From: Fragum whitleyi
Taxonomy: Eukaryota > Mollusca > Bivalvia > Cardiida > Cardiidae
DNA length: 64,000 bases
NCBI GenBank assembly: GCA_948146395.1
Contig: OX411559.1
Coordinates: 2,714,501-2,778,500, forward strand
Reading direction: 5' to 3'
Shown here: positions 39,701-46,686 of the stretch, in pieces
How the letters are laid out: each line of letters begins with the position of its first letter
How positions within the stretch are numbered: the first letter of the stretch is position 1
Notes under the pieces: generated by a model
What the model saw: the letters and a program-made list of their open reading frames with translations, nothing else
Database searches by the model: none
Told to the model about the DNA's origin: nothing
Program-made: the position numbers and the translations under genes

Positions 39701-41961
39701 AAGTCAATGCAAAAGAAATGTACTTATGAATGCCTTTCTATAAATGGTAAATCTAATTTTGCAGCAACTCTTTCTGGGGCCTAAAAGAGGGAGTGAGTTA
39801 GCTTTCAAAATGAAAAAAAATCCATTATCTCATCCTTATCATATGTTCAGGGTTATGATATTTATCAAGGTGATTCCAGTTACTAGTCACAACATATCAA
39901 AGGCTCAGCATGAAACAGTTGCAACTGCCTATAAGTTTATAGGCAGTTACAACTGTTTTGCTCTGAGCCATATGTACTTCAATGGAAATAACAGATTTTT
40001 GAGTGTCATCACATTTATCTAGAGCCACAAGTCTGTTGTGTTCTTGTAGTCATTATGATTCCTCAATTACAGACAAATCCAGAATGGGTCTGAGCACGAT
40101 CACAAACATCAGAGACGAAATCAGTACAATCGCAGAAGAGCCATCGATATTAGAAACATCTCGTAGATCAACCACAAGCGACCAAAACCTCACTCGTACT
40201 TCCATACCCCCACCCCCAACACCACAAAACACATCCACCGTTGACCCGAATGTATCGGATGTATTCGGCCAGTCAGCCAACAATACCAACATAGAAATAC
40301 CAGATATACCTAGTCTTATACAACCACAGTTTGAGGAAGACGGACCTCCGTCAATAGCTCCGTTCTCTGTCGGACCTCAGTCAGTAGGGCCTCCGTCAGT
40401 TGGACCAGCATCAGTTGAACCAGTGGTAAGATATAAATATTATACATACGTAGTGTTTTGTATGAGAAAATATCTAACGAGGTTGGGGGAATTGATAATT
40501 GTTGAGGCTCTGCCGAGGCAATTGTCAATTTCACAACAGTGTTAGATATTTTTTCATACAATACACTAGGTTCATATTATATGTATCTTATAACCTCTAT
40601 TTGCCTTGTCTTTGTCGATGTTTCTAACAGAAATTCAAATTTCTAAAAAAAATCATTGTTCTAAAATAATCCATGTGATATCATAAAAAAATATCATATG
40701 GGATGTTATGACATGGATATTTGTATAGTTAAAAGATAAGAACTAATATTTTTCTGTGTTTGAATACTATTTTATTAACTTAAAACATAGACAATGACCA
40801 GTCTTCATTAAGTCTCTGCAATGTTTGTAGGGTTAAGAAAATATTACCTTTCATATCCATGATCAACAATTAACAGGAAAGCTATGTTTTCTGAAGGAAA
40901 AATATTGCTAATAAATATTTGCAACTGCTTTTTCTTGATGGGTTTTGTCAATTTTTTTTACAGAATAATTCTTCCAATACATATTTACATAATTTATTGT
41001 CAGGGTTATGTGATTTAATAGTTGGTCATGGTAAAGAGGGGGATTAAGAAATAATTTTTTTTTAAGTTTTCCCCTGTTTTGAAAAAGTTAAGAGTTTGTA
41101 AGCACTTATAACTTTGCAAAGGAAAAAGAATCGACTATGATCAGCAGATCTATGGCCTGGCCTGAAACAGCAGTAACTACATAAAGTCAAACCTCTGATT
41201 AAGCAAGCACCCATTTGATATTCAAAAAGTGCTTGCTTAGGACAGGTGCTTGCTTAATACAAGTCAATTTCAGTGTAAATGGTTCATTTAGGAACTTTGC
41301 AGGTAACATGCTGAATACAGGTGGCCGCTAAGGCTGGTTTGACTGTATATATTTATAGGCAGTTACAATTGTTTGGCTTTGACCCATTGAAATGCAGAAC
41401 CCTTTGAAGGACTAGATGTACAATTATTATTAATTTTCTTCCAAAATATTGTAGCTATAAGTTGAAAAAGCTGTACCGGTGCAATGTTTTGGTGGCAAAC
41501 TAATGTTTTATTCAAATAATTTCAATTTCTCAAATCGTTGTTTATCTCGACACCTTTTTTTCCAGGCATTTGGAGAAGATGTTTTTGGGTGGCCAAACTC
41601 ATGTTTTATTCAAATAATTTCAATTGCAATTTCCAGAATCATTGTTATTGTAACACTTCTTTTCCAGGCATTTGGAGAAGATGTTGAGGGAGGTGAGATC
41701 ATGCCACAAAACGCTGAGGAAGAAGAAACGCGGTGGACGAAACGTACAGCACAAATGCAGCATGTACTTGATTCAGGATTCAAATACACGGACGAACTCA
41801 GTTTTAAAGACATGGCTAAGAAACTTAATAGGAAGCAAGTCACTTCCAAGTTCTATACATTGTTAGTACTCAAAAAACACAGTGTTATCACAGTGGCACA
41901 GACGGAACCATTCGGGGATATTCTCATCGGAAAGGGACCAAAGTTTGGGACAGCCTGTTAG
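30585..41961 (+). CDS. RAD21: RAD21, kleisin subunit of cohesin, 11 coding exons
   Basis: RAD21 closes the SMC1-SMC3 ring of cohesin in the nucleus and is cut by separase at anaphase. Coding exons are 30585-30728, 31682-31908, 32225-32334, 34596-34802, 36244-36309, 36686-36781, 37532-37672, 37990-38213, 38911-39028, 40073-40425 and 41668-41961. All have GT-AG borders, and the phases sum to 1980 bases (659 residues; vertebrate protein about 630). The N-terminal Smc3-binding domain (residues 1 to ~105) and the C-terminal winged helix (~575-650) are well conserved. The STAG-binding middle ([33 protein letters not shown]) is clear. A separase-type ERELLR ends at Arg172; the second expected site reads EEPSI and lacks the arginine. 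A 102-bp in-frame duplication offers an alternative last acceptor. No AATAAA occurs within 390 bp of the stop. Confidence 0.97.
30920..31135 (+). mobile_element. Tandem-core element remnant
   Basis: TTATACCTCTCAAACTTTG, GTCAATCTGTCCGTCTGTAG, TTTACAGATGTGGTCAGTAT and CAGAGATGT parallel 38250-38470 and the minus-strand remnant at 464-730. It lies in a RAD21 intron. Confidence 0.5.
31400..31462. repeat. M5 hairpin core
   Basis: GGAAAAGAAGAAATTGCTTG and the complement AAGCTATTTCTCCTTTTAAC match the centre of the M5 MITE; ends are lost. Confidence 0.55.
31682..31908 (+). CDS. RAD21: RAD21 exon 2 of coding (residues 49-124)
   Basis: Acceptor TTCTTTCAG. The peptide contains [35 protein letters not shown] and [19 protein letters not shown], the most conserved part of the N-terminal domain. 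Donor GTGAGT after CTCAA. Confidence 0.97.
32225..32334 (+). CDS. RAD21: RAD21 exon 3 of coding (residues 124-161)
   Basis: Reads [20 protein letters not shown] and [11 protein letters not shown]. It is bounded by TTTCAG and GTGAGA and matches the QSR-EEITM segment of the family. Confidence 0.93.
32511..33996 (+). mobile_element. Tandem-core element T2 with eight 156-bp units
   Basis: The 5' end TATACGCCCGTTGAAGACGG folds on GACGGGACGTATTA and leads to a GTCCGGGCGTCC microsatellite. Eight units follow, with CTTGTCCGGAGTATATCTC starting at 32766 and recurring at 32922, 33078, 33234, 33390, 33546, 33702 and 33858, exactly 156 bp apart. The 3' end has GTGACGGGCGTATCTTGTG. Because 156 is 52 codons, minus-strand frames stay open across units (up to 136 codons), which imitates a repeat protein. 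It lies in a RAD21 intron. No transposase. Confidence 0.9.
34076..34313. mobile_element. MITE, family M7
   Basis: Left end GAGCCTGTGCATGACAGTTC and right end TTGGAAATGTCACACAAATACTC are inverted repeats of about 33 bp. The interior has an ACTGTGCAGATGCAGAGG-type hairpin. Relatives: about 46005-46220 and a partial copy at 38800-38900. Confidence 0.75.
34596..34802 (+). CDS. RAD21: RAD21 exon 4 of coding (residues 161-230), separase site
   Basis: Opens [26 protein letters not shown] fits the separase consensus (E-x-x-R), and its arginine is residue 172, the same number as in the human protein. The rest is acidic, ending in a Gly-rich GDDFGGGGF. Donor GTATGT. Confidence 0.95.
34828..34900. repeat. 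M3-type hairpin
   Basis: CAGACTGCATAGAAATATGCAGTCTG inverted arms within GCAGGTGGTGTAGACTTAGA and TGGTCTAAACTACC. It is the M3 centre without its ends. Confidence 0.6.
34984..35228. mobile_element. M3 MITE, complete copy
   Basis: TTAACCCTTGTCATGCTGAA at the left and TTCAGCATGACAAGGGTTAA at the right, 245 bp, with the hairpin CAGACTGCATATGTGCAGTC. It is inverted relative to 3481-3725. Confidence 0.9.
35330..35590 (+). mobile_element. Tandem-core element remnant
   Basis: GATACCCCCACCTACAAAGT, GTTCATCCGTCTGTAGACC and ATCATGAAACTTTGCACAAT follow the order of a single-unit element. The right end is not clear. Confidence 0.4.
35601..35863. mobile_element. MITE, family M8
   Basis: Left end TGTGACCCGTCATGGGAAAA; right end complement ATGGTCCCTTTTTGCGTGAT then GGGTCACA. 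Copy in the other orientation at 44492-44728. The centre has GTCAGTCTGCGCAATCTGCA as a hairpin. Confidence 0.8.
35892..36135. mobile_element. Decayed M3 MITE
   Basis: TTTAACTCTTCTCATGCTGT at the left, then GGCATATTCCTGCTG and CAGTTTAGCATGATGAAG at the right. Confidence 0.5.
36244..36309 (+). CDS. RAD21: RAD21 exon 5 of coding (residues 230-252)
   Basis: A 66-bp exon of mostly Asp codons: [20 protein letters not shown]. The GAT run could vary in copy number. It is preceded by three TTTGTTACCTGTTAG-like copies (36140-36243), the last of which provides the acceptor. Confidence 0.9.
36686..36781 (+). CDS. RAD21: RAD21 exon 6 of coding (residues 252-284)
   Basis: Acceptor TTTCAATTACAG. Reads [20 protein letters not shown], then a Pro/Ala/Thr-rich end. 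Flexible acidic linker before the STAG-binding region. Confidence 0.9.
36989..37041. repeat. M5 hairpin core
   Basis: TGTGGAAAAGAAAGTATTTG against CAATTTCTTCTTTTCCACA; flanking M5 sequence is lost. Confidence 0.6.
37359..37496. mobile_element. M1 MITE, compact copy
   Basis: TTAAGGTAGTGGACCTGTAA ... CCGAGGTTTCCTAATGGAAA ... GGTCCACTACCTTAA, with TTAA at both tips. Confidence 0.85.
37532..37672 (+). CDS. RAD21: RAD21 exon 7 of coding (residues 284-331)
   Basis: It contains [20 protein letters not shown], the conserved motif just before the STAG-binding segment, after a Thr/Pro-rich linker. Acceptor TTTGTTTCAACAG; donor GTTAGA. Confidence 0.95.
37990..38213 (+). CDS. RAD21: RAD21 exon 8 of coding (residues 331-405)
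   Basis: It opens with a basic [19 protein letters not shown] stretch (likely nuclear localisation), then [20 protein letters not shown] and [16 protein letters not shown], the part that contacts STAG/SA in known structures. Donor GTAAGT. Confidence 0.97.
38250..38470 (+). mobile_element. Tandem-core element remnant
   Basis: GTTGGTAGGTTGATCCGTAT, CAAACTTTACAGATGTGATT and AGTATCAAGCAGAGACATG match 30920-31135. Confidence 0.5.
38680..38770. mobile_element. M6 MITE fragment
   Basis: GCAGGAGTGTGGAAATCGG followed by CTACTTGCCAGTAGACAAGT and AACTTGTCCACAAAAAAGG. Confidence 0.6.
38800..38905. mobile_element. M7 MITE end fused to an intron end
   Basis: GAGACTGTCTACGCTGCTCA and TTTCAAACTGTTAGAAATGT then CACGCACAGGCTC match the M7 right end. 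It stops a few bases before the RAD21 acceptor at 38910, so this MITE probably supplies part of the branch-point region. Confidence 0.5.
38911..39028 (+). CDS. RAD21: RAD21 exon 9 of coding (residues 406-445)
   Basis: Reads [20 protein letters not shown] and [19 protein letters not shown]. The acceptor TTGTGAATTGCAG has a weak pyrimidine tract. This part is poorly conserved between phyla; phase and donor GTGAGT support it. Confidence 0.85.
39058..39286. mobile_element. M5 piggyBac-like MITE, opposite orientation
   Basis: TTAACCCTATGCTGTTTAAT at the left, AACAGGAAAGGGTTAG at the right, hairpin AAGAAGAAATTGCTTCTGAC in the middle. It is the inverse of 9017-9245 and begins only 30 bp after a RAD21 exon. 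Confidence 0.85.
39298..39544 (+). mobile_element. Single-unit tandem-core element
   Basis: TTATGCCTTACTTCGAAG at the left, GTCCGTCAGTCGATCTGTCC microsatellite, one unit with GGAGCATATCTCAAAAAGTA and GTGAGTTATTGCCCTTTG, and GGGGGGCATAA at the right. Same family as 1199-1473. Confidence 0.75.
39902..39969. repeat. Hairpin element H1, best copy
   Basis: GGCTCAGCATGAAACAGTTG with ACTGCCTATAAG against TTATAGGCAGT and CAACTGTTTTGCTCTGAGCC. Confidence 0.8.
40073..40425 (+). CDS. RAD21: RAD21 exon 10 of coding (residues 445-562)
   Basis: A long low-conservation linker. [20 protein letters not shown] aligns in context with the region around the second vertebrate separase site, but has isoleucine (ATA) where arginine is expected. 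Later it has [20 protein letters not shown] and four 5-residue repeats of the SVGPP type. Acceptor CCTCAATTACAG; donor GTAAGA. Confidence 0.92.
40450..40568. mobile_element. Palindromic MITE of about 118 bp
   Basis: GTAGTGTTTTGTATGAGAAA and TTTTTCATACAATACACTA arms continue inward with ATATCTAAC/GTTAGATAT. The centre is around GAGGCTCTGCCGAGGC. It lies 25 bp after exon 10. No second copy was found. Confidence 0.7.
40600..41150. other. RAD21 intron, AT-rich
   Basis: I see no repeats with ends or extra exons. Confidence 0.5.
41150..41390. mobile_element. H1 hairpin split by a Tigger-like MITE
   Basis: The H1 arms CCTGAAACAGCAGTAACTAC and TTTATAGGCAGTTACAATTG are pushed apart by 41182-41347. 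That insert has AGTCAAACCTCTGATTAAGC at the left and GGCTGGTTTGACTGTA at the right, flanked by TA, the pattern of pogo/Tigger-type elements (CAGTCAAACC ends). Inner words (TAAGCAAGCACC, GTGCTTGCTTAGGACAGGTG) are repeated. Confidence 0.65.
41494..41690 (+). repeat. RAD21: 102-bp tandem duplication of the last RAD21 acceptor
   Basis: TGTTTTATTCAAATAATTTC through CCAGGCATTTGGAGAAGATG occurs twice. The acceptors fall at 41565 and 41667, 102 bp apart, so either keeps the frame. The upstream one would add 34 residues. Confidence 0.9.
41668..41961 (+). CDS. RAD21: RAD21 last exon, winged-helix domain (residues 563-659)
   Basis: Begins [12 protein letters not shown], then [37 protein letters not shown] and [20 protein letters not shown], ending PKFGTAC and TAG. 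This is the Smc1-binding winged helix of kleisins at full length. Acceptor TTCTTTTCCAG. Confidence 0.97.
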   Translation, partial: AFGEDVEGGEIMPQNAEEEETRWTKRTAQMQHVLDSGFKYTDELSFKDMAKKLNRKQVTSKFYTLLVLKKHSVITVAQTEPFGDILIGKGPKFGTAC

Positions 41962-42013
41962 CAGATCTGTTGTTTATTACACTCTGTGTTCATACATCCT
42001 TTTAATCTATTTT

Positions 42014-42363
42014 CAGGGCTCGTGTTTGACCCTTAAAACAGGGGGTTGACTCCCAAAAAATGTGACAATATCTTATTTTGACCCTTAGAAATTTCTTCCA
42101 AGGGGGTCAATGGGACCCCCTTCAGAGAAACTTTTAAGGGACAAACTTTTTAAGATGCATCTGATCTACTATCTTGAAATTTACAAATTAATTGCTCACT
42201 TTATTTCTTTAAAAGAAAAGGTCAAAAGACTCTTAAACCTTTAAAATCATTATTCATGTTTAGCTCTGCATATATTGACCCCTTCAAACTCTGTTTTGAC
42301 CCCCAGAGTTAAATGCTTAAGGGGTCAATGAATCCCTAATTACAAACACTAGCAGGAGCCCTG
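42014..42363. repeat. M4 dispersed repeat, best copy
   Basis: Left end CAGGGCTCGTGTTTGACCC, right end complement CAGGGCTCCTGCTAGTGTTT, interior of TTTTGACCC and GGGGTCAA words. It begins 52 bp after the RAD21 stop, so it probably lies in the 3' untranslated region or just beyond it. Confidence 0.6.
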
Positions 42364-42422
42364 TTTTTTCCATCAACCAGAGAGCTTATGCAGGCTTGAC
42401 CATAGTTGTCTTAACTATTTGG

Positions 42423-42792
42423 CAGGGATGTGGAAATACTGTGGAAATAATGTGGAAATTGCTCCACATGTCCTTGGACAAGTAAAAGATGATTGTCCCC
42501 TTATCCTGGTTAAAAAGTAACATGTTATCATATAAGAAATTGATCGATTTTGAGAAAACATTGTTTTTCAAGAAAAAAATGCTGAACTCCAGCATTTTCT
42601 TCATTAAAAACAATGTTTTTTGCCCTTCCATATAAACATTATGATAATCAATATCTTAGATCTGTTTCATACCATTCTGATATTTGTTCTGGTATTTACT
42701 TGTCCACAGACAAGTAACATGGAAAACAGTTCTTGTCCGCAGGTGGAAAAACCAGTGCTGGACAAGTCGGGCATGGGAATTCCACACCCCTG
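42423..42792. mobile_element. M6 MITE, complete copy
   Basis: CAGGGATGTGGAAATACTG at the left, GGGAATTCCACACCCCTG at the right, ACTTGTCC/GGACAAGT words near each end and the AATGCTGAACTCCAGCATTT hairpin. TATTTGG/TGTTTGG at the flanks is a possible worn target duplication. Confidence 0.8.
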
Positions 42793-42849
42793 TGTTTGGA
42801 CAACTACTCTAGTTAAAAAAATTTTTTTACGAGATGTTTTACCTTAAAT

Positions 42850-43270
42850 TACACTTATTTTATGTACTTATGATACATTACTTCAAATGGCATGGTGTGT
42901 GGTATTAAGATCAGATGGATAGTAAAAGTATGTACTTTCTAAATCTGTCTTGCATTCAGGGTGTAAACGCACTTACCAATGTTTAGAGATTGTAACCTGC
43001 TTCAGGGATAATTCTGGCTTAGAATAGCATGTGCAAAAATATCTAAATTACAAGTCTAATGAGAAATTAAGAAATTCTGGCAAGAAATTCAACCAAATCC
43101 TTCTCTAAATTTCATTTTGCTTTGAGATTTTTCTCTCATTTAGCTAGTTTCGATGAGATTTATGGCAGAAAAATGATAGAATCTCGCCCTAAAATGCACA
43201 TGAGTATACATGCATAGCAAAGTAAATTTTTTTGAGTGGTTTTGCAAACATTTTGATCTTGAACATTAGA
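42850..43270. other. Stretch downstream of RAD21, nothing firm
   Basis: I found no frame, RNA or element end. Confidence 0.4.
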
Positions 43271-43276
43271 GCTTTC

Positions 43277-43500
43277 AGGGCCCGAAATTTCAAAACTTTT
43301 CTCAGGCTCAAATGATAATTTTCTCAAATTTTTAATTAAAATAAATGTATGAAAATAAAAGATGATATTTATAACAACTTATTAATATTATCTTTTATGT
43401 AAATACATAAAAATGAGTATTAAAATTACGGTTTTAATCTCAAATTGAAATTTGAGAAAATTTTGAATTGAGAATGAGAAGTTTTATAACCTCCAGCCTA
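43277..43500. repeat. AT-rich dispersed repeat, second copy
   Basis: Related to 3740-4060: CAGGGCCCGAAATTTCAAAA, ATAATTTTCTCAAATTTTTA, and an inverted AAAAGATGATATTTATAAC/TTATTAATATTATCTTTTA. Confidence 0.45.
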
Positions 43501-43773
43501 GAAGTTGTAATATTCTTTTGCCCATTATTAAACATGTTAAGGAGGTTAGATTTTCTAAAACGTTTCACAAAGAATTTCATTTAACGCAAGGCAAGTCAAG
43601 ATTTTCTTTTGAGCATGGTCAGACTCTTCACAGAAAAAACCTGATTGAGTTGTAGATTGATTTTATTTTAACAATTAATGAAATGAGCTCCCTGTTTGGA
43701 GATTTCCATGCCTGGGTTATTCTTAAAATTAAAATTGCTACAAGCAAATCAAGGGGTCAGTTCAAAACTATTT

Positions 43774-43929
43774 TTATGCCCCCGATAGGGAGGCATCATA
43801 AATTTGACTTGTCCGTCCGTCCGTCTGTCCGTCCGTCCGTCATTCCGTCCAAAAACTTTAACATTGGCCATAACTTCTAAATCAAAGCGGTGTCGGGGGC
43901 ATTGTCATCTTACAGTGACAGCTCTTGTT
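43774..43929 (+). mobile_element. Minimal tandem-core element without a full unit
   Basis: 5' TTATGCCCCCGATAGGGAGG with a GGCATCATAA palindrome, a GTCCGTCCGTCC microsatellite, about 60 bp of core, then GGGGGCATTGTCATC and ACAGTGACAGCTCTTGTTA. At about 155 bp it shows both termini with almost nothing between them. Confidence 0.75.
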
Positions 43930-44071
43930 AGTATCTATCTCCAATAAGCGCATACACTAGTTTTGTGATTACCCTAATGTATATCCATTATGAGAACTAA
44001 ACCGGTATATTCAGGAGTCCAGATATGAGGGGGTAAGCCAATTTTACATCATTATTTCTCAATAAAACCCT

Positions 44072-44135
44072 AATTGTGTGTACTCAATTGAATCATCTCA
44101 ATGAGATCTTTCAAATGAATAACAACAACATTGGG
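44072..44135. repeat. Decayed GTACTCATTTGAA hairpin
   Basis: GTGTACTCAATTGAATCATC and TCAAATGAATAACAACAACA, a worn copy of 26077-26116. Confidence 0.45.
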
Positions 44136-44194
44136 TAGGAGTAAGGAATGATGAAATATTTAAATTTGAAAACCTAATTACCCCTTCTGGGTGT

Positions 44195-44400
44195 AGCTAT
44201 AATCATTTTTCTTTGGCACTTGTCAGTAGACAAGTAAACAAAACTTTGAATAGTACTTAGAAGATGGGAGAGATGAAAGAGCCTTATATTTAAATCATTG
44301 AGTAGAAAGCATTGCTTTTAATGAAAAAAATGCTGGATTCCAGTATTTTCTTCTCTGAAAAAATGTTTTAACTTTTTACTTGTCGAGGGACAAGTGCAGA
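44195..44400. mobile_element. M6 MITE, ends lost
   Basis: GGCACTTGTCAGTAGACAAG, AAAATGCTGGATTCCAGTAT and TTACTTGTCGAGGGACAAGT. Confidence 0.65.
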
Positions 44401-44491
44401 AAATATGTATTTCAACATCACTGAAATGAAATGAAAAAGTGAATTGTTGTTTGGGAACTTAAATGTTTAAAATATATGTAAAAAATAAATG

Positions 44492-44728
44492 TGTTGTCAT
44501 GCAAAAAGGGACCATCTGTGTAGTGCATAAAGTCAGGCTGCATGGATTGTGCAGACTAACACGGTGTGAAACTTTTCGCACTTTGCTTGTTTTCTGAATC
44601 TAGAATGATTAATCTACCTTCCTGAGAATGAATTTTTGAAATGCAACCTCTGATTGATCTATGCTTGACCCAATTTCTTTTTCAAATATTTATTTCCCAA
44701 ATGGTCCCTTTTTGCATGATGAGTTACA
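44492..44728. mobile_element. M8 MITE, opposite orientation
   Basis: TGTTGTCATGCAAAAAGGGA at the left; CCTTTTTGCATGATGAGTTA then CA at the right; interior as in 35601-35863. Confidence 0.8.
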
Positions 44729-44780
44729 AATGTCTCTCACCTCCTCCCCCAAATTGGAATGGACTACATTGTGAAATTGA

Positions 44781-44820
44781 AGACTTGCCAGCCTGTGTGG
44801 ATGCACAGGCTGGCAAGTCT
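44781..44820. repeat. Perfect 17-bp-arm hairpin
   Basis: AGACTTGCCAGCCTGTG, a loop TGGATG, and the exact complement. The same GCCAGCCTGTGCA word is in the M7 hairpins, so it may be an M7-derived core. Confidence 0.8.
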
Positions 44821-44829
44821 CAACTTCTC

Positions 44830-45410
44830 ACAAATCTGTAAATCTGTTGTTCTCATTTTGAAAATAGCACTTTTTAAAAATCAATGATGGGCTAAAGATC
44901 AAACTATTAACTCTATTGTCTTTTCTGACCAAAACTTTGTATTTTAACCTTATCCAAATTTAAGTTTGTACTTTGGTTTCTCATCAACAATTTCCTGGGG
45001 AACTTAGCAATCAGTCAATTTTGGTATTACTAATAATTTTAGATTTGCATTTTACTGGAAACCTGTGATGTTTTTAACTTTTGTTAAAGAAAATAAGATT
45101 TTAATTGTTTGAATTATTGATTTATTATACATGGTTTGTTCAAAGAAGAAAAGTGACATTCATGTTCATCAATTTAAACTGATTTTTTTATCACATTTCC
45201 CTGGCTTTGTTTTAAACATTTGTAACTGCAGATAAGGGCCATTCACTTGCAATGTAAATTATTTAAATGCATGGCTAATTCTCCTATTCATTAAATTAGA
45301 GAATGCTTAACCTTTAACAGACTTAATTTTTGAGAGGAAACCTTTAAATTTTAGATAACAAATATTGTCAGTACAAATTGAACCTAAATTTTTGTTCAGT
45401 ATTTGTCAAC
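44830..45410. other. AT-rich stretch, nothing recognised
   Basis: No coding frame with splice borders and no repeat ends. Confidence 0.45.
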
Positions 45411-45418
45411 TTCTTAGG

Positions 45419-45695
45419 GGCTGCCACCACAGAGCAGTTGGTTAGGCATGAGACTTCCAATCTGGAAGTGGTGGGTTTGATCCCCGGTGGCAGCAAATAT
45501 CCTTTCCGAAGTTTGTCTCTCACCAATGGGTAGATAATCGTAAACCTATATGAAATAGCAGTCGGAGGCTAGGAAAGGGTGAAATGATAGTACAAAAAAG
45601 AAATACCAGGAATCCATTGTTAGGTGTTACAACCACTGTGATATAACTGTGAAATTGTTGAAAGCGGCGTAAAACCCATTCAAACAAACAACCAT
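45419..45695 (+). mobile_element. SINE, full length
   Basis: Head GCCACCACAGAGCAGTTGG (A box) and GGGTTTGATCCCCGGTGGC (B box). GCCACC pairs with GGTGGC as an acceptor stem, so the cloverleaf is nearly intact. The body has TCTCACCAATGGGTAGATAA, GAAATAGCAGTCGGAGGC and CCAGGAATCCATTGTTAGG, and the tail GAAAGCGGCGTAAAACCC ends in CAAACAAACAA. Confidence 0.85.
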
Positions 45696-46004
45696 ATCAA
45701 CTTCTTAGTTTTGGTAAGAAGTGGATAAAATCAGAAACTGGAATGAACAATATTAATGTTTATTTAAGGCATTAAATCCTTGTTTTATCGTTTTAATAAA
45801 TGATGGTAGTCAAAATCTAGAAACTTTAGAAAATAATGATGTTTATTTACATTAATTACTCTTTTTTTTTGTCAGATTGTTGCCAAAGGGGCATTTATTT
45901 TGCCTGAAAAAATCCTTTACAGAACTTTAAATATTATTATGTGTAACATATAAGAGCCTGTCTAATATTGAATAAGAAAAAAGATTTTTTATTAATTTAG
46001 CCTT

Positions 46005-46220
46005 TAACATTTCCAACAATATCAAATGCACACCAAGCAAGAACTCTGGCCAGCCTGTGCAACTGCACAGTCTGTCCAGAGTATTCAATTAGCACTTTGT
46101 TGATAGAGAAAGGTCTCAATGTATCTTTAGACAGACAGGAAATCTTCTAATTGCACTATGTGACTGCCTAGGCTGCTCAAATTCGCTAATGACAGGCCTC
46201 AAATTGTTGGAAATTCCATG
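46005..46220. mobile_element. M7 MITE, decayed
   Basis: ACATTTCCAACAATATCAAA at the left, TCAAATTGTTGGAAATTCCA at the right, GCCAGCCTGTGCAACTGCAC hairpin inside. Confidence 0.65.
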
Positions 46221-46686
46221 CACAGGCTTAAATGTTTTGACAAGAGGAACAAGCTTTCAGAATGTTCATATTTATTTTTCCTTTGTGTTGTTCATCAAAG
46301 TATTTTGTCATCTATTGTCATTTTATCAGAATAGTTCAACTTCATTAGATAGATATTAAACTTCTATGAATTTTCATATGTCTTTTTCACAGTTCTGTAG
46401 TGTACCCTCTACATTATTAGCTCCACTGTTTTCATACAAAAAGTCGGGCTATTGTCATTACCTTGGGGATGATAGGGTAGGAGTCAACATGAGAGTGACA
46501 AAGTCTAACCTTATCTCTGTTGTTACAAGGAAATTGACTGCGAGAGGATAGCAGGAGACCAGCTCTCTTGTTCGTCAGATATCGTTATCTCTGATGTTAT
46601 TAAATATATATCTTCTTGAAACTTGGAATGTATTTCCTCCATCACAAGAGCTAAACAGACAATCAAGAGGGATAACTATGGAAGTA

